The translations under genes were made by a program, and so were the position numbers. 64,000 bases of DNA from Serendipita indica DSM 11827 (taxonomy: Eukaryota > Basidiomycota > Agaricomycetes > Sebacinales > Serendipitaceae), in the NCBI GenBank assembly GCA_910890315.1, contig CAJVGD010000050.1, positions 1-64,000 on the forward strand, in the 5' to 3' direction. Below, piece after piece: positions 34,609 through 46,152 of this stretch (position 1 is the first letter of the stretch; each line of letters starts with the position of its first letter). Below the pieces are notes generated by a model that made no database searches, was not told the origin of the DNA, and worked only from the letters and a program-made list of their open reading frames with translations.

Positions 34609-35165
34609 CTGAGATGCGTACAACTGACGAGGGAAGTAGGGAGATTGTTTGTGCGCGGCTGCTATTTATGCGGAAGGCCGGGCCCGAGACAGGCAGCGCT
34701 TCCACCCCCTGGCGTCAAATCATTGGGCCTCAACAAAAGAGGCAGACAAGGATCACACGGTTAGGCTTTGAGATACTACAGTCTTCTCTTTAGATGTCAA
34801 ATTGGGCCCCTACGCCATCAATGGGAAACAGGTTATCGATATGATCGTAATAGTTGGGAAATCCTCCGTTCTTCAAGATTGCCTGGCAACTTTGTAGCCT
34901 ATAAACCTTGGACACAAACCGAACTTTACACCTCTACCATATAGATCAGGCGAGATTACGAATTATATAGTATCTGAAGCCACAGCTCGCCACAAAGGGG
35001 TCAGATGTAAGAGAGCAGCAAGGTGTATGGTATGTGCAAACCGCAACCATAAATCAAACGTTGCCAAAGACAGAAAACATGTCTCGTTTCGTAAGTACTA
35101 GATACAGACGTCGTGCAGAGTCGTCAGCCAAATCCAAATCAGTCGTCAACAATAACAATAAGTCA
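34609..35165. other. Intergenic
   Basis: About 550 bases between the insulinase relic and the end of the arrestin-like gene. No coding signal recognised. Confidence 0.4.
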
Positions 35166-38100
35166 TCAATTAGTCGTAGCACCTTGCTGATACTTTGCAA
35201 TGAGATCTCGAAGTCTACCTTGTCCAAATGCAATGCTTGCCCCTCCAGCCGGCTTCGACGACGGCGGCGCGAGTCGTGGTTCCGACGCAGACGTCGTCAT
35301 CCCGTTCGTTCTCGTCATGTTCGTAGATCCAGTGGTGACTCCCCCCAATTTGGGAGACGTGGCAACATACTCTCGAGGAGGCGTCGGACTATTCCCAATT
35401 GGTCGCGCGAGCGACGCTGTGGACGATAGAAGAGGTGAAGCGATAGAAGAGGACAGTTTCGCAGGAACAGAAGGTGCCTTGACCAGGTTACCTCTTTCCT
35501 TTGCCTCTGCCTCGGATGCTTTGCCAACTTTGAGCCACGCCCCCGTCGGCGATGTGGCTGGTGACTTTGAGCTCAATGCTAGCGGTTTCAGCGGCTCCTT
35601 CTTTGCTTCAGGGCTACTCATGATCGGAGCTGGCTTATCGTTGCCAATCTTCACCATAAGCGGAAGCGCAACGCCTCCTTTCGGGGGAGGAGACTTCTTG
35701 GGATCAACCTGAGCGTCGCTGTTGACTTTCTCCGCCCAGATAGCAGCCACAGACGTCACCCTTCCGCCTCTTCCACCTCTTGCCGACCGCACGTCGTAGC
35801 CAACACCAGCCACTGGCTTTGGTTCGTCGAACCTGCGCCAGTCTTTGATCCCTTTGAGTGGGGCCTCTTGAGGGGGGGAGCTCACACCGGTAGTTTCTGC
35901 AACGGCTTTCAACTGTTGATGCGCTCGAGGGGCCACGGGCGGGCGAATAGGCAAAAATCCGGAAGACGTCCGAGCAGGGAGTTGAACTTTGGATGGATCG
36001 ACTTTCTCCTTGATCTCTTCCTTCTCTTGAGCGCCAGTGACTCCAGTCTCGGCTTGAGCTTGCTCAACGATTCGTGTCTCCGTCAAAGGCGGTGGGTCGG
36101 CAACTTCTGCTGAGTCCAGCCAGGCGGTAACGCGACCTTTGGCCATCCTACGCAATCTGATCTGCTCCTCTTCTTGCTTTGATGGCCCCTTGCGCTGATT
36201 CGCCTTGTCAGTGCTTTCCGGCACAGTGCCTTTGACTCGAAGATCATGCGATATTCGCCTCCTTCTCCTCTCAAGAAGGGCTTGCCCCGTATCCTGTGTC
36301 TCCTTCCCTGCCACTATATCTGTCGTAAGCTTCTCCGTCTCCGCAGCAGGGGCTGGGGTTGAAGTGTCCTTCTCCTCCTCAATCTTGTTCCTCTCCTGCC
36401 GTTCGTTCCTTTCTTGAATAGCCTCGTCTAACTTGTTATCCATCTCTCGTAGATACTGGAGTGTCGCTGCAGCAGGCTTCCTCGTTCCAACCTCTTTGAT
36501 CAGCCGTTTTTCCAAAGCATCCAAACCCACTGCAGATTGAGATGATGAAATCTCCCCTGCGGGCTGAACCGATATGCGTTTCACTGCCTTTGTCCGCATC
36601 GCAGCTCCTGCATCGTCAGATTTCTCTTCCGATTTGCTGGCTTCGGGATGAACCAAGACTTTAGGGGTTTCCTCCGCGTGAGCAGGTGCAAGATTTGCCA
36701 TCGCCACTATGGGCTTTGGATTTTCCAGTGTCTTTGGAAGAATTTCCGATCTTTCGAGAGTTTGTGAGTTGCCTTCTTCAAAGATGTTCGCCAAAGTCCG
36801 CGAGGCAGGCTTGCTTATGGGCTTCGCAAACGTAGCCGGTGGAACAGGGAGGGTTTTGTCCAAAATGGCTGCGAGCTCGGCGGCTTCGAGCTCTTCATGT
36901 GGCGGTGGAACCGGAGGGGATGTCGCTACAGGTTCATCCCTCTGCTGGTCTTCTGACGTTCTTCGCGCCCGCTCTTCCTCCTCTACCATCTTCTCTAGTG
37001 CGGCTACTCGCCCACTCTGTCCAGGACTCGCAGCTGGCTCTCCCGAGAAAGACGCCTTGGGCGAAAGCATAGGACGTGGCGATAGAACCTCAGTAGAGGG
37101 GGAAAGATGAGCTGGGGGTCCCCAAATAGCAGATGGAAGGGGAGCTGGATTGGGAGGAAGTCCCGATATTCGATATCGATGTGATGTAGGAGAAGCTGAT
37201 CGACCGCGAGAAGAGGTCTTGAGATGGAGAGAGATTCGAGATGCGCGCTCCCCTTGCCTTCCTCCGTATGACCGACGGCAGCTGGAACTGGGGCCCCATT
37301 AGCGGATGGCATGGGCGGTAAAGGTGGTAGTGCAGCAGGAACGATGTTATTGAGAGAGTGTGGCGATGCCATCGCTACCGCACTCGTTGGACGAGCAATG
37401 GACTCGGCCACTTGTATAGGCGGTGGAGGGAAATAATATTGCTGGCCAGGGGTGGGCGAGACAGCGTAGTGCTGAGGCGGTGGAATATAGTGTTGCGGTG
37501 CATACATAGGAACCGGAGATACCTGAGGGATGTAGGGCAACATATGAGGGGGAGTTGCCGCATGTTGGTATTGAAGTGGAGGCGTCCCATACGATGCCGG
37601 AGATGGGGGTCCAGAAGAGGTAGGAGGAAGCGCGTAGTGAGGTCTCGGGGGCTCCAAGGGGAGATACTCGGGCATTGGAGCCTGATATGGGTCGTATGCT
37701 GGCTCGGGAACCGCAAGTGGATGTAGAATTGTCAAAGGTATTTCGAGTTTGATATCCTTGCTGCACCGGTTTCAGTAGACACCTTGCAGTAAACATGGGT
37801 TCTCACCTGCCAACTCCCATGCCAATTGTCACAGTCACCGCGGTTTGTACATCAAAGAGAGCTTCTATGTGACGATGACTTCCGTCATCCGTCATCTCGC
37901 GGGTCCCTCCTTTCACACCACGAGCGGCACGAGGGACCTCGAATACCAAGTTGGCGACACCTTCAACGCCAGGGCCAATGGTATATTCGGCGCCACGAAA
38001 TGGAACAGTCACGACTGTATCCGTAATCTGAAATGGATTCTTGGAAGATCCGATATTTGGCAGATGAAGTGTTCTCGTCAATGTCAAGGTGAGGCCAGTA

Positions 38101-38845
38101 GTCTACAATGTTAAGCACCACATTTTTGACTAGAGAGAACTACATACCTTTTTATGGGAGTGATTCTTGACTTGCAACTCGACACAAGTTGGTCGACTGG
38201 TGACGCCGATGCCACCGACGACTTGTGCTTGAACGACCATCTTTCCACCTTCGGCGACAAGGGTAGATGGCTCTCTTGGAATTCGTGATTCGACGAGGCA
38301 TTCTACGACTACCACCTCTCTGTTGAAGCGAACAGATGTGCGCTCGCCCTTCCACCATACGGCTGCGGTCGCCCTGATCTCGTAAAAGATGCGCGCAAGA
38401 CCGTTTCCAAAATTAATAGAATTAGGCGAAGATTGAGGGAGCGGAAAGTTGAAGAAAAAGGTCGTGCAGCCCTTCTTGGCTTGATAGTAGTTTGGCGGCA
38501 GAGGCGGGGCCCCTGGTTGTGGATGCGCAAAGACGGCGTTGGAAGGAGGCAAACCAGGACCCTGGAAGATTCTCTTTGAATGCATAAATGTAGACGTTGC
38601 CGAATGGTCTCTCGACGTGAGTTCTGGACGAGAACGAGCATCAGCACCTGTTATGCAGCAACGAGAGGATTACCTTGAACAGCGACGAGCTCTACCATCA
38701 TTTCGCTTATGCCGAGACCCTTGTCCGTCCTGCAATCCATCTCCATCTTGCCACTAATCTCGCCACCGGCAACAAAGACGGGTGCGCTCACACTGGCAGT
38801 GACGCGCACCTTTGAATGTGAGCTGGTGGCATTCATGGGCTCCAT
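35166..38845 (-). CDS. Arrestin-like protein with long Pro/Ser-rich tail
   Basis: Start at MEPMNATSSHSKVRV (38845), chosen because the arrestin fold begins at once (VTASVSAPVFVAGGEISGKM, MMVELVAVQ). An intron (about 38625-38672) joins to ELTSRDHSATSTFMHSKRIF, then FFFNFPLPQSSPNSINFGNG and WWKGERTSVRFNREVVVVEC. A further intron near 38100-38150 leads to the C-terminal arrestin sheet (LTLTLTRTLHLPNI, FQITDTVVTVPFRGAEYTIG). After another intron (about 37739-37806) comes a Pro/Tyr-rich region (37.3-37.7 kb), then a long charged, Ser/Pro-rich tail (37.2-35.17 kb) ending at 35166. Near 37255 the frame slips by one. Fungal alpha-arrestins recruit Rsp5-type ubiquitin ligases to membrane cargo. The Pro/Tyr-rich segment could hold such sites, though I did not find a clear PPxY. 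About 1,100 residues. Divergent from SEN54. Confidence 0.75.
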
Positions 38846-38937
38846 CCTGGCAAATCCACCGCTGGATCCTTGCCGCAGAGGCGTCGAGCTGCCAGACTGT
38901 GGAGGTGGTTGCAGTCCAAGGTTGGACCTCAACGGCC
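38846..38937. promoter_or_regulatory. Divergent promoter, arrestin-like gene / SEN54
   Basis: Only 92 bp lie between the proposed ATG of the arrestin-like gene (minus) and that of SEN54 (plus). Both 5' UTRs must be very short or overlap. No TATA-like box is seen. If the arrestin start lies further upstream, the genes overlap. Confidence 0.45.
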
Positions 38938-40457
38938 ATGGACGACGCAGCAGAGGCTCCGAATGCCACGCTAAAGGAGACTGGAAATGCAACAGGAGAG
39001 CAGAATGCAGACTCGGGAGAAGAAGATCAGATGCTCGACTGGTCAAAACTCGCGTCAGTACTCAATTTCGACATGAAATCTGCTGTTAAATATGCGAATC
39101 ATTAGTCCTAAGCCATCAAAAGCAAGTAGGGCACTCCCAAAACGCGGGGAAAAGGCGTTTGAACCCATTGCCGCTGGTCCTTCTGCCTACCAAAAGCACA
39201 CACTCGAAAAGGCGAGAGAGGCCATGTATACCGCTCTATCGGCACAAAGAGAGATTCAGACGTTCGTGTCTACTTTTTATCTGCTCGGATGATTGACGAG
39301 TCATAGAAAGCGTCTAAGCCAAGCAATCTGGATCCCTTCATTATACCGAGCGCACGTCGTGGACAGCCGTGGCGTCGTCTTTGTTTCCTTGGGGTCCTAC
39401 GTGAGGAGACCCGAGACGCCACATAAACGCCTCGAGTTGCTACCAGAGGAGATACTCTACATGGTCGAGCGTGGTTCAATGCTCTGTTGGAAGGAATCAG
39501 CTGCTCTTGCTGCGTCAACCTATGAGAAGGACGGAGATGATCAGATTCAACTCATCGGCGAGCCCATGAGTGCCCAGCAGTGCTTCACGGAAATGCTTGG
39601 AAAGGGCCGAGTCTCGATGGAGCAATACCAGGTGAGCAACCGATCACTACCTCATTTGTTTCACTTATCTACCTTCCAGGTCTATGCCTACCTCAAGCGC
39701 TTTGGATACACTGTCCGTCGAGCGCAACCACTGCCAGAGTCAGAATATGTGGTTTTTCAACACCCTCTGCAAAAGGTATCTTTATGGCAAAGGATATCAC
39801 TGCGTATCTCGACACTTTTGGCGCTCATTTCTCGGTTCCTTTCTGGAGACTGGTGGACCAGATTTCATCCTGGCATAATGAGTAGCTTGCACAAGGATGC
39901 TCACTATCGTGCGTATAACATGATTTAATCCATTTCGCTAACATATGCATCTAGCGTCCATTTTCAATCGCCTACGCATTCGTCCTCATCCTGGCCCTGT
40001 ACATCAAGTAACGAAAACCTCACCATATCAAGTATTTTTCCATGTATGGAAACCCGAAACGGCATGGAATAGGACGCAACCTACAAGACCCGACTTCGAA
40101 ATCGTCGTCGTCAAGTGAGTTGCTCTGACGGTCGCTCAAAGGTACTCACAAAGGAATAGCGCAAGAACGACTTCATTTCCAACCATATTTGATCTGACTG
40201 CCCTCTACGACGAACTTCCTACAGTGCCACCGCTGTTGAACAACGCACCGATCAGACGTCACGCTACACAACGCTGGAGCTTTGGGGTATTCTCGTCGCT
40301 TCGAAGTTATTTGTGGCCCACAGTTGACAAGCGGGTCAACGTGTTCGGTACACTCAAAGCTGGCAAAAACACGGTGATTCTTGCTGTAGTTGACGCGGGT
40401 ACTATGAGTATGTATCGTTTCAATCAGGGTTGCTTCGAAGATTGGCCAATGATTTGA
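38938..40457 (+). CDS. SEN54: tRNA-splicing endonuclease subunit Sen54
   Basis: A structural subunit of the tRNA-splicing endonuclease (Sen2-Sen34-Sen15-Sen54) that removes introns such as the one in the tRNA-Phe gene at 21.1 kb. The start at 38938 gives MDDAAEAPNATLKETGNATG. Intron 1 (39054-39105, gtcagt...attag) leads to PKPSKASRALPKRGEKAFEP. After an intron near 39262-39307 comes the family core AIWIPSLYRAHVVDSRGVVF, then LELLPEEILYMVERGSMLCW. Further exons hold VYAYLKRFGYTVRRAQPLPE and YQVFFHVWKPETAWNRTQPT. The C-terminal endonuclease-like fold is VNVFGTLKAGKNTVILAVVD, with the TGA at 40455-40457. One or two intron borders around 39.78-39.96 kb are uncertain because the FWRLVDQISSWHN segment sits in another frame. 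Convergent with YTM1, 38 bp between stops. Confidence 0.9.
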
Positions 40458-40495
40458 TACCTGAACTATACGTTTATATACTTTTTATCGGCACA

Positions 40496-41965
40496 TTACC
40501 CAGTGCGAGTAAACTCGTCGTTCTCCGAAACTCTCCATAGTTCGACACCAGCTTCACCTCCTACGGCCAGCATCCCGTTTGCCCAATCCAACGAGAGGAT
40601 CTTCTTGCTCTCTTTGGGACCCGACACGCGGTCGTTTTGGTGTTGCTTACCGGAAATGGAGAAGACGTTGACGGCTGCTTTCGCGGAGCGCAAGTCCCAT
40701 AGTCTGACCACGCCATCGTAGGACCCTGTAGCAGCTTTATACGTAGATGTCGGGTGGGCACAGAGTGCGGCTGGGAACGCGGGGTGTGGAAGGACTGGGG
40801 GAGGACCTGTGAGTGTGGCCTGTCGAAGATCATATATCGACACTACACGATCAGAAGAAGCGGCTAGAAGGGTTGTGTTGTCCTTGAGAATCGTGATGTC
40901 GGTCATAGGCCTGTTATTCGCCGTCTACAGGTGATTTAATGGACAAATCAGGAAAGAGCGCATTACATACGATGGTCGAAGTACAGACTCCAAGTTCTGT
41001 GTCCCAAGTTCGTATCGTAGAATCGACGCTACACGAATAAGCAGTCTTCCCCTCCTGATTGAAGATACCCCTTGTCACCTTGCCAGTGTGACTACGAAGC
41101 ACGTGTATCGGAGCCTGAGATACATCAGATAAGGTCAAAGAAAATGAATGAAACAACCTTTCGCTTTGGTTGAGGAGCAGGAGTTTCCACCTTTCTCCGC
41201 TTCTTCCTTGTCACAGGCTGGTCTTCATCCATAACCTCGTCTTCTTTTGGTATGGACGTCGAGAAGACTCCAAGGAGACCATCCCACCCAGCTGTAAGGA
41301 CATGGGTACCGCCAGGATTCGCCGCGACAGATGCAACAGGACTTGTATGCAGGCGTAGCGAGGCTGCACCTAGTAGTTGATTATTACCCGTTCCTTGTTC
41401 CAGATGCGGTATGGGAGTGATTTGTGCGGTCCCATCATGCGAGCCTGATAGAACAGAGAGCGAGCCACCGGCCGAAGAGCTGGAGATCCAGCACGAAGTA
41501 GTAACCGCACCAGCATGGCCACCAATAGAGTGGAGAATCTTTTGGGATTGGTCGTAGACACGAACGATGCCATCGTAGGACGCGGTCAAAATATATCTAG
41601 AGGCTGTCAGACTACAATAAGCTGCAGAAGATCACGCACCCTTTTAGTTTACAATCCACTGAACCGACCCACTCCTCTCCCTCAATCGACGCCAACAATT
41701 TCGGTGGCATAAGACTCTCAAAGTACTCTATCTCGAGCGTTTCCTCCTCTTTCACATCATTTGCCTTACACCACTCTGCGATGGTTCCACGTAAAAGTTG
41801 ACCCCGAATGAGAAAATCGAATGGCACCGGCTGTGGCAGCTCAAGTGCTTTGTTGATGAGCTGTGAAAGCTGAAAACGCGCCCATGTCGTCGGAATCAGG
41901 TATTTTGAGGGTGGTAATGTGTGTTGGGTTGATGTCGAGAAAATTACAGGCTGCGAGTCCGACAT
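40496..41965 (-). CDS. YTM1: Ribosome biogenesis WD40 protein Ytm1 (WDR12)
   Basis: A member of the Nop7-Erb1-Ytm1 (PeBoW) complex for 60S pre-ribosome maturation; its N-terminal ubiquitin-like (NLE) domain is the docking site for the Rea1/Midasin AAA-ATPase. The start at 41965 gives MSDSQPVIFSTSTQHTLPPS, the NLE domain with LPPSKYLIPTTWARFQLSQL, then FDFLIRGQLLRGTIAEWCKA. After a short intron near 41590-41640 WD40 blades follow: ILTASYDGIVRVYD, HVLTAGWDGLLGVFS, SHTGKVTRGIFNQEGKTAYS and AATGSYDGVVRLWDLRSA. The last is LSLDWANGMLAVGGEAGVEL, ending at 40496. A KKRRK basic patch lies in the linker of the third blade. About 440 residues, the usual size. No frame problems noticed. It shares its 5' end with FCF2. 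Confidence 0.93.
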
Positions 41966-42017
41966 GGCTAGCTCCAAAAAAAGAGTGGCCGACGCACCTT
42001 GGACTCTAACCACCATG
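41963..42017. promoter_or_regulatory. YTM1/FCF2 divergent start region
   Basis: The minus-strand ATG of YTM1 occupies 41963-41965. An in-frame plus-strand ATG for FCF2 occupies 41964-41966 (shared catg), and the next FCF2 ATG is at 42015. Even with the later start only 49 bp separate the two genes, so promoter elements must lie inside the genes or their 5' ends. Confidence 0.7.
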
Positions 42018-42954
42018 CCAGTGAGATCAAGATCACCTATACAACAGGAGACAAAAGGAGAAAGTGGATCCGAGAGCGAATCCGAGCTTTATTCAAAGGC
42101 GTATTTGGATGGCCTACTGCAGAAAGCGAGGGATGCTGTCAATCCTTCGGGAGAATCATCTTCAAATCCAGCTGAAGAGGAGTTTATGAGACTTCAAAGT
42201 GAAGAGGCGGACGGGTAAGCCCTCGAATTCGTTTGTCCTCTACTAAACGAGCAGAAGAAAGGACCTCCCCTCTCTCGATGCTTCGCGTTTATTACCGGAA
42301 CCATACTTTGAAAACCTCAACGAACGCAACAAGGTCCCCAATCTCTCAAAAGGTGTTCTCGTGGAGTCGGTTGCATCCTCTTCCAACACCCCAGCGTTAC
42401 CAGAAGGCCCAGTCCTAGGAAAAGACGGAAAACCGCTCACGAAGAGAGAGATGAAAGAAGTGAGAACATCTAAACTGCTTCGTTTCTGTCATCTTACGTG
42501 TCCTAGCTACGGCGTAAGAGTGCCAAAATTGGTTACTTTGAGCTACCTACCCCAGATGATGCACAATTGGCCAAGATAAGAAAGGAAGCAGAAGCTGTGA
42601 GGTTGCGAAACGCGTTGGATCCCAAAACCTTTTACCGAAAGGACGCTGTCATAAACGTGAAGAATATGCCAAAGCAAATTGCTGTGAGCAGTTTTCTCGC
42701 AGATACTTATTGGTCCTTGACGTACAACATCCTAGCTTGGCACCATTCTTCCGACCACCACACCATTCGGAACCGCGAGTACAGACAACTTGACGCGTGC
42801 AGAGCGGAAACGTAGCATCGTCGACGAGCTCGTAGAAGATTCAGAGGCGAAGCGGTACGCCAAGCGTAAATTCGAAGAGCTCCAAGGCGTGCATCGTGAA
42901 CGAGGACGGGATACGCTAACACGCAAAAGACTCGCTCGAAAGCCAAAATGGTAA
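42015..42954 (+). CDS. FCF2: rRNA-processing protein Fcf2 (TdIF2-like)
   Basis: A small nucleolar protein needed for early 18S rRNA processing in the SSU processome. From ATG 42015 (MPVRSRSPIQQETKGESGSE) an acidic, Ser-rich N-terminus runs to intron 1 (about 42214-42256, gtaagc...cgagcag). Then come RKDLPSLDASRLLPEPYFEN and GKDGKPLTKREMKE. After intron 2 comes the Fcf2 domain: IGYFELPTPDDAQLAKIRKE, RLRNALDPKTFYRKD, then intron 3 inside VKNMPKQIA|LGTILP. It continues with LTRAERKRSIVDELVEDSEA and KRYAKRKFEELQ, ending ARKPKW* at 42952-42954. An in-frame ATG at 41964 would add 17 residues but would overlap the YTM1 start codon. About 250 residues, in the family range. Confidence 0.9.
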
Positions 42955-43071
42955 TTTCTTACCGTCTCTCTATATATAATGAACGAAATACATGTAATAC
43001 TGGAAGTACATCATTTCCGCTGTGGAATTACCGAGACATCGAAATCGAGATGTGCAAAACACTTTGAGTCA

Positions 43072-44379
43072 TCATAGAACGCTTTCGCTCTTCTCGAGGG
43101 CAACAACGAGGAAGTTGACAACTCCCCCGAGCTTGGACCCGAGGATACTGGATCTCTTTCCGACTTGAGCGCTTCCGTCTTGAATACCAGTTGCAGCTGC
43201 ATGAGCTGCTCGTTTTCGCTGCTTTTCCGCTTCTTCTGCCTCGATGGCGCGGTCGATTGCCATTGGGAGACTAAGCGCAACCCGTGTGAACCGTAATGTG
43301 AGGCGAAGTCGTGCATTAACGGCAAGATATGGAAGTTGTCTTGAAACCACAATTAGACCCGGTAGGTGATAGGAAGAGAACGGTACCGTAGAGAGTATTG
43401 GATGTCATAGAGATGAAGCAGTTCGTGACGGAGAACGCGTATGTATGTTCTTGTGCCTGCAGAAAAGTTAGAGAATAGGAGATTGAGAAGGTGCAGCCCG
43501 CACCGAGAACCACTTCTCGCAATTTACGGAATCCTGCAATGACTCCGTCGATTGTCTCATCCTCCATGCCTAGGGAGGGGTTGACCTCTTTCATAGTCTC
43601 TGTAAACAGATAAGGAAAGACCTCTGAGCAGGGGAATCGACGTACTGAGAACGAGTCGGATAATCTCAAAGTCACCGGACATAAAGTCAGAGAAGAGCAT
43701 TTGCAAGACACCATCGAATGTGTCATCAGCAGATCGTTGACTCGTGAACAAGTCATCCGCCATCGACGGATTAGCGTCGTATGCTCTCCTCATGGCAGGT
43801 TGGCTTAGGATGGTATATGCCATTGAGACCTTCTGGAATGCTATAGTGCTCTTGTCGTTCTCCGGATACTTGCTATTCGAAGATCAGAGCTGACTCCAAT
43901 GAGAAATGCTGGACTTACTCTGGATGGCATCGGCGGCTCCTCGCCAGATATGCTCGTCTGAGGGCGACTGGATCATCTGCAGCTTTTGATGTGATTGCGA
44001 GGACTTCATAGAGATCCGCGCGGCGTAGGACGTCGTTAATAGTCTCGTATCGTGCATCGTCGTGTCCGTCTGGTCTCGGAGGTGCCGTAGGTCCTATTAG
44101 AGGAACTGTATGGGGCCCACAGGTTGGTATGAGCTCCTTTGATGACCCAGCCGGAGCAAAATAGGACGTGGCTGGGACAAGTCCGATTGTGAGTCGCCAA
44201 TGCCGCGATAGGCGACGAGGAGCGTACCAGAGTTTACACTTGCTAGTACATAGCGCAACATGAAACGAAAGCGCTTCCGTTGAGTTGAAAGGCTTTTTGG
44301 CTGAGAGCGTCGGGGACAAGATGCATGAATTCACGTGGAAACGCTGTAGCCACTGCTTGAACCTCCGCTCGACGGTCAT
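43072..44379 (-). CDS. J-domain (DnaJ-like) protein
   Basis: An Hsp70 co-chaperone type protein. The J-domain reads DLYEVLAITSKAADDPVALR, then RAYLARSRRCHP. The Asp of the essential HPD is split by an intron (43.86-43.92 kb: GA|C), followed by KYPENDKSTIAFQKVSMAYT and ILSQPAMRRAYD. Downstream are FDGVLQMLFSDFMSGDFEII and, after introns near 43.62 and 43.47 kb, ETIDGVIAGFRKLREVVLG. After an intron near 43.36 kb the C-terminus is LPYLAVNARLRLTLRFTRVA, AIEAEEAEKQRKRAAHAAA and VALEKSESVL*. The start is unclear. 44379 is the first ATG of the J-domain frame, but the 90 residues before the J-domain look non-conserved and may include UTR or an intron. The Hsp70-stimulating HPD is intact once spliced. 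The cellular role is not shown. Confidence 0.75.
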
Positions 44380-44466
44380 TATAATCGGTCTCAGTCGCGA
44401 GCAAGCTACAAATATTCCTGGAAATCAGTCGTCAATGGCTACATTCTTCTTCCTCTTCCTCCAGGC

Positions 44467-45984
44467 ATGGGCAACGCATCCAGCTCCAGGTCGTCGCTAG
44501 AGAGTGTGCTCTCTATGCGTGGGGAGCACAAGATTCGCCGAAAGCGCGTTCAAAATGCACAGAGAGCATGCATATTCACGCTTCCGACGGAGATTTTGCT
44601 GCTCATCTTCCACGACCTCTGTGCAGAGGGCACGCCACGGGCAGTCTTGCGCCGCCGCTATCCTCGCGAGTTGCTTGCTCATGTCTGCCTTTTCTTTCGA
44701 CAAATCATCCTCCAAACGCCGGACTTTTGGACGACTGTCGACTTTCCCCTTTACTGGACGCCCGACCAGCTCTGCTCGTATGTGCCATGCATGCTGGAGA
44801 GAGCGAGGAACACTCCATTACGCATCGTGGTACGTGATGGAATGGCTCCAACGATCAATCCAGAACTGGTGGACGTGTTTACTCGCTTGTTCTCGTGCGT
44901 CAAGCGCATCGAGAGCATTCACTTTTTCGCGTATCACGACTACATGAACCACTTTCGACAAGGTTTCATCGCAGCACTTCCATGTCCTCCTAATTCCTTT
45001 GTTGTGCATCGTATCGCCGAAGCAGAGCGGTGTTCAATCCTCTTTGCCAGGACTTCACAGACGCCACTGAGGCCCATGGATAGGGCAAATCAATTCTACA
45101 TATCGACGCACGCCAATCTGGCTGCCGTCGAGTCTGTCAAGGTTGTCGACAGCATCGTTCGTCTCGAGGAGGATAGCCTTCGAGACGCGGTCATGTCATG
45201 GCGCTCCTTTGAGCTAACAGCACATCCTCTGTGCGCGTATGCTCGCGCTGGAGCCGAGGCCGATTTGGTCTTACAACGCTGTCCCCAGTTAGAGACGCTG
45301 GTCGTCGATGGAATCCTCCTCTTTGACGCTCTGCACCGTCAACCGCTCAAACCTTCGCTCTTACCACCCCTTCGAGAGCTTCTCCTTCCTGGGTGTGCCG
45401 GTTTCTACGACCTGGAGAGACTCCTCCCAGGTGTAGTATTTCCTCATCTCGTCAAATTTGGAGTCGGCGACGAGAGCGGCCAGGGTCTGCCTGCGTTTCT
45501 TCTCCGGCATCCCAACATTACAGATCTCACCCTCGGTATCATTTCAGACTACGAAGGAATCGCAGCAGCGTGTCCACAGGTGACAAAGCTGTCGCTCAAG
45601 GTCCTCGCCCTTCACCTCGTCTTCGCCCAGCCACCTGAAGACAACGCGGAGGGGTCACGTAGAACTCCACCGTTTCCAAATTTGGAACGACTTCATATCG
45701 AGACCGATGATTATGGACTCTTTGCGCGTGACTTTGAACGCATTATCAAATCCCGTATTGTCAACCGCAAGGCAGACGACGTTCACAAGACCAAGCTCAC
45801 GACGCTCTCTGTTCGTATCGCGGATAGGCGCTGGCTGTTCAATCATCACATGCGATTCGCTGTCGTTTGGTGGGAAGACGATGTTTGCTTCATGGATTGG
45901 GCGGAGGATGTGCCCTTGTTGGATGTCAGCTGTACCTCGTATACGCTCTTTCCAGTCTCCCTCATACCTGCTGGATTGATTTAG
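44467..45984 (+). CDS. F-box-like protein, single exon
   Basis: An open frame of 505 residues from ATG 44467 (MGNASSSRSSLESVLSMRGE; the MGNASS start could be N-myristoylated). F-box-type helix IFTLPTEILLLIFHDLCAEG, then the VCLFFRQIILQTPDFWTTVD segment common to basidiomycete F-box proteins. The rest consists of irregular leucine-rich strands (LETLVVDGILLF, LRELLLPGCAGF, ITDLTLGIISDY, LERLHIETDDYG). No intron and no frame slip. It heads a row of four F-box-like genes on the plus strand (44.5-50.4 kb). Predicted SCF adaptor; target unknown. Confidence 0.8.
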   Translation: MGNASSSRSSLESVLSMRGEHKIRRKRVQNAQRACIFTLPTEILLLIFHDLCAEGTPRAVLRRRYPRELLAHVCLFFRQIILQTPDFWTTVDFPLYWTPDQLCSYVPCMLERARNTPLRIVVRDGMAPTINPELVDVFTRLFSCVKRIESIHFFAYHDYMNHFRQGFIAALPCPPNSFVVHRIAEAERCSILFARTSQTPLRPMDRANQFYISTHANLAAVESVKVVDSIVRLEEDSLRDAVMSWRSFELTAHPLCAYARAGAEADLVLQRCPQLETLVVDGILLFDALHRQPLKPSLLPPLRELLLPGCAGFYDLERLLPGVVFPHLVKFGVGDESGQGLPAFLLRHPNITDLTLGIISDYEGIAAACPQVTKLSLKVLALHLVFAQPPEDNAEGSRRTPPFPNLERLHIETDDYGLFARDFERIIKSRIVNRKADDVHKTKLTTLSVRIADRRWLFNHHMRFAVVWWEDDVCFMDWAEDVPLLDVSCTSYTLFPVSLIPAGLI

Positions 45985-46152
45985 CGCTCAATGTATACTT
46001 GATGTATCCAGGATTTGGGCACTATTATATGCGTCATTGAGTGAACGAGGCAATCAGGCACGAGCCCACGCGATAGCCTGTCTGCTCCTTGCCTTCCTCT
46101 CAAAGTTCGACTTGGAGGTGCTACGATAGTACATACGACATATACAGACGTC

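Noticed and set aside
43915-43922. J-domain with a mutated HPE motif
   Set aside because: Splicing restores HPD, so it is not a degenerate J-domain.
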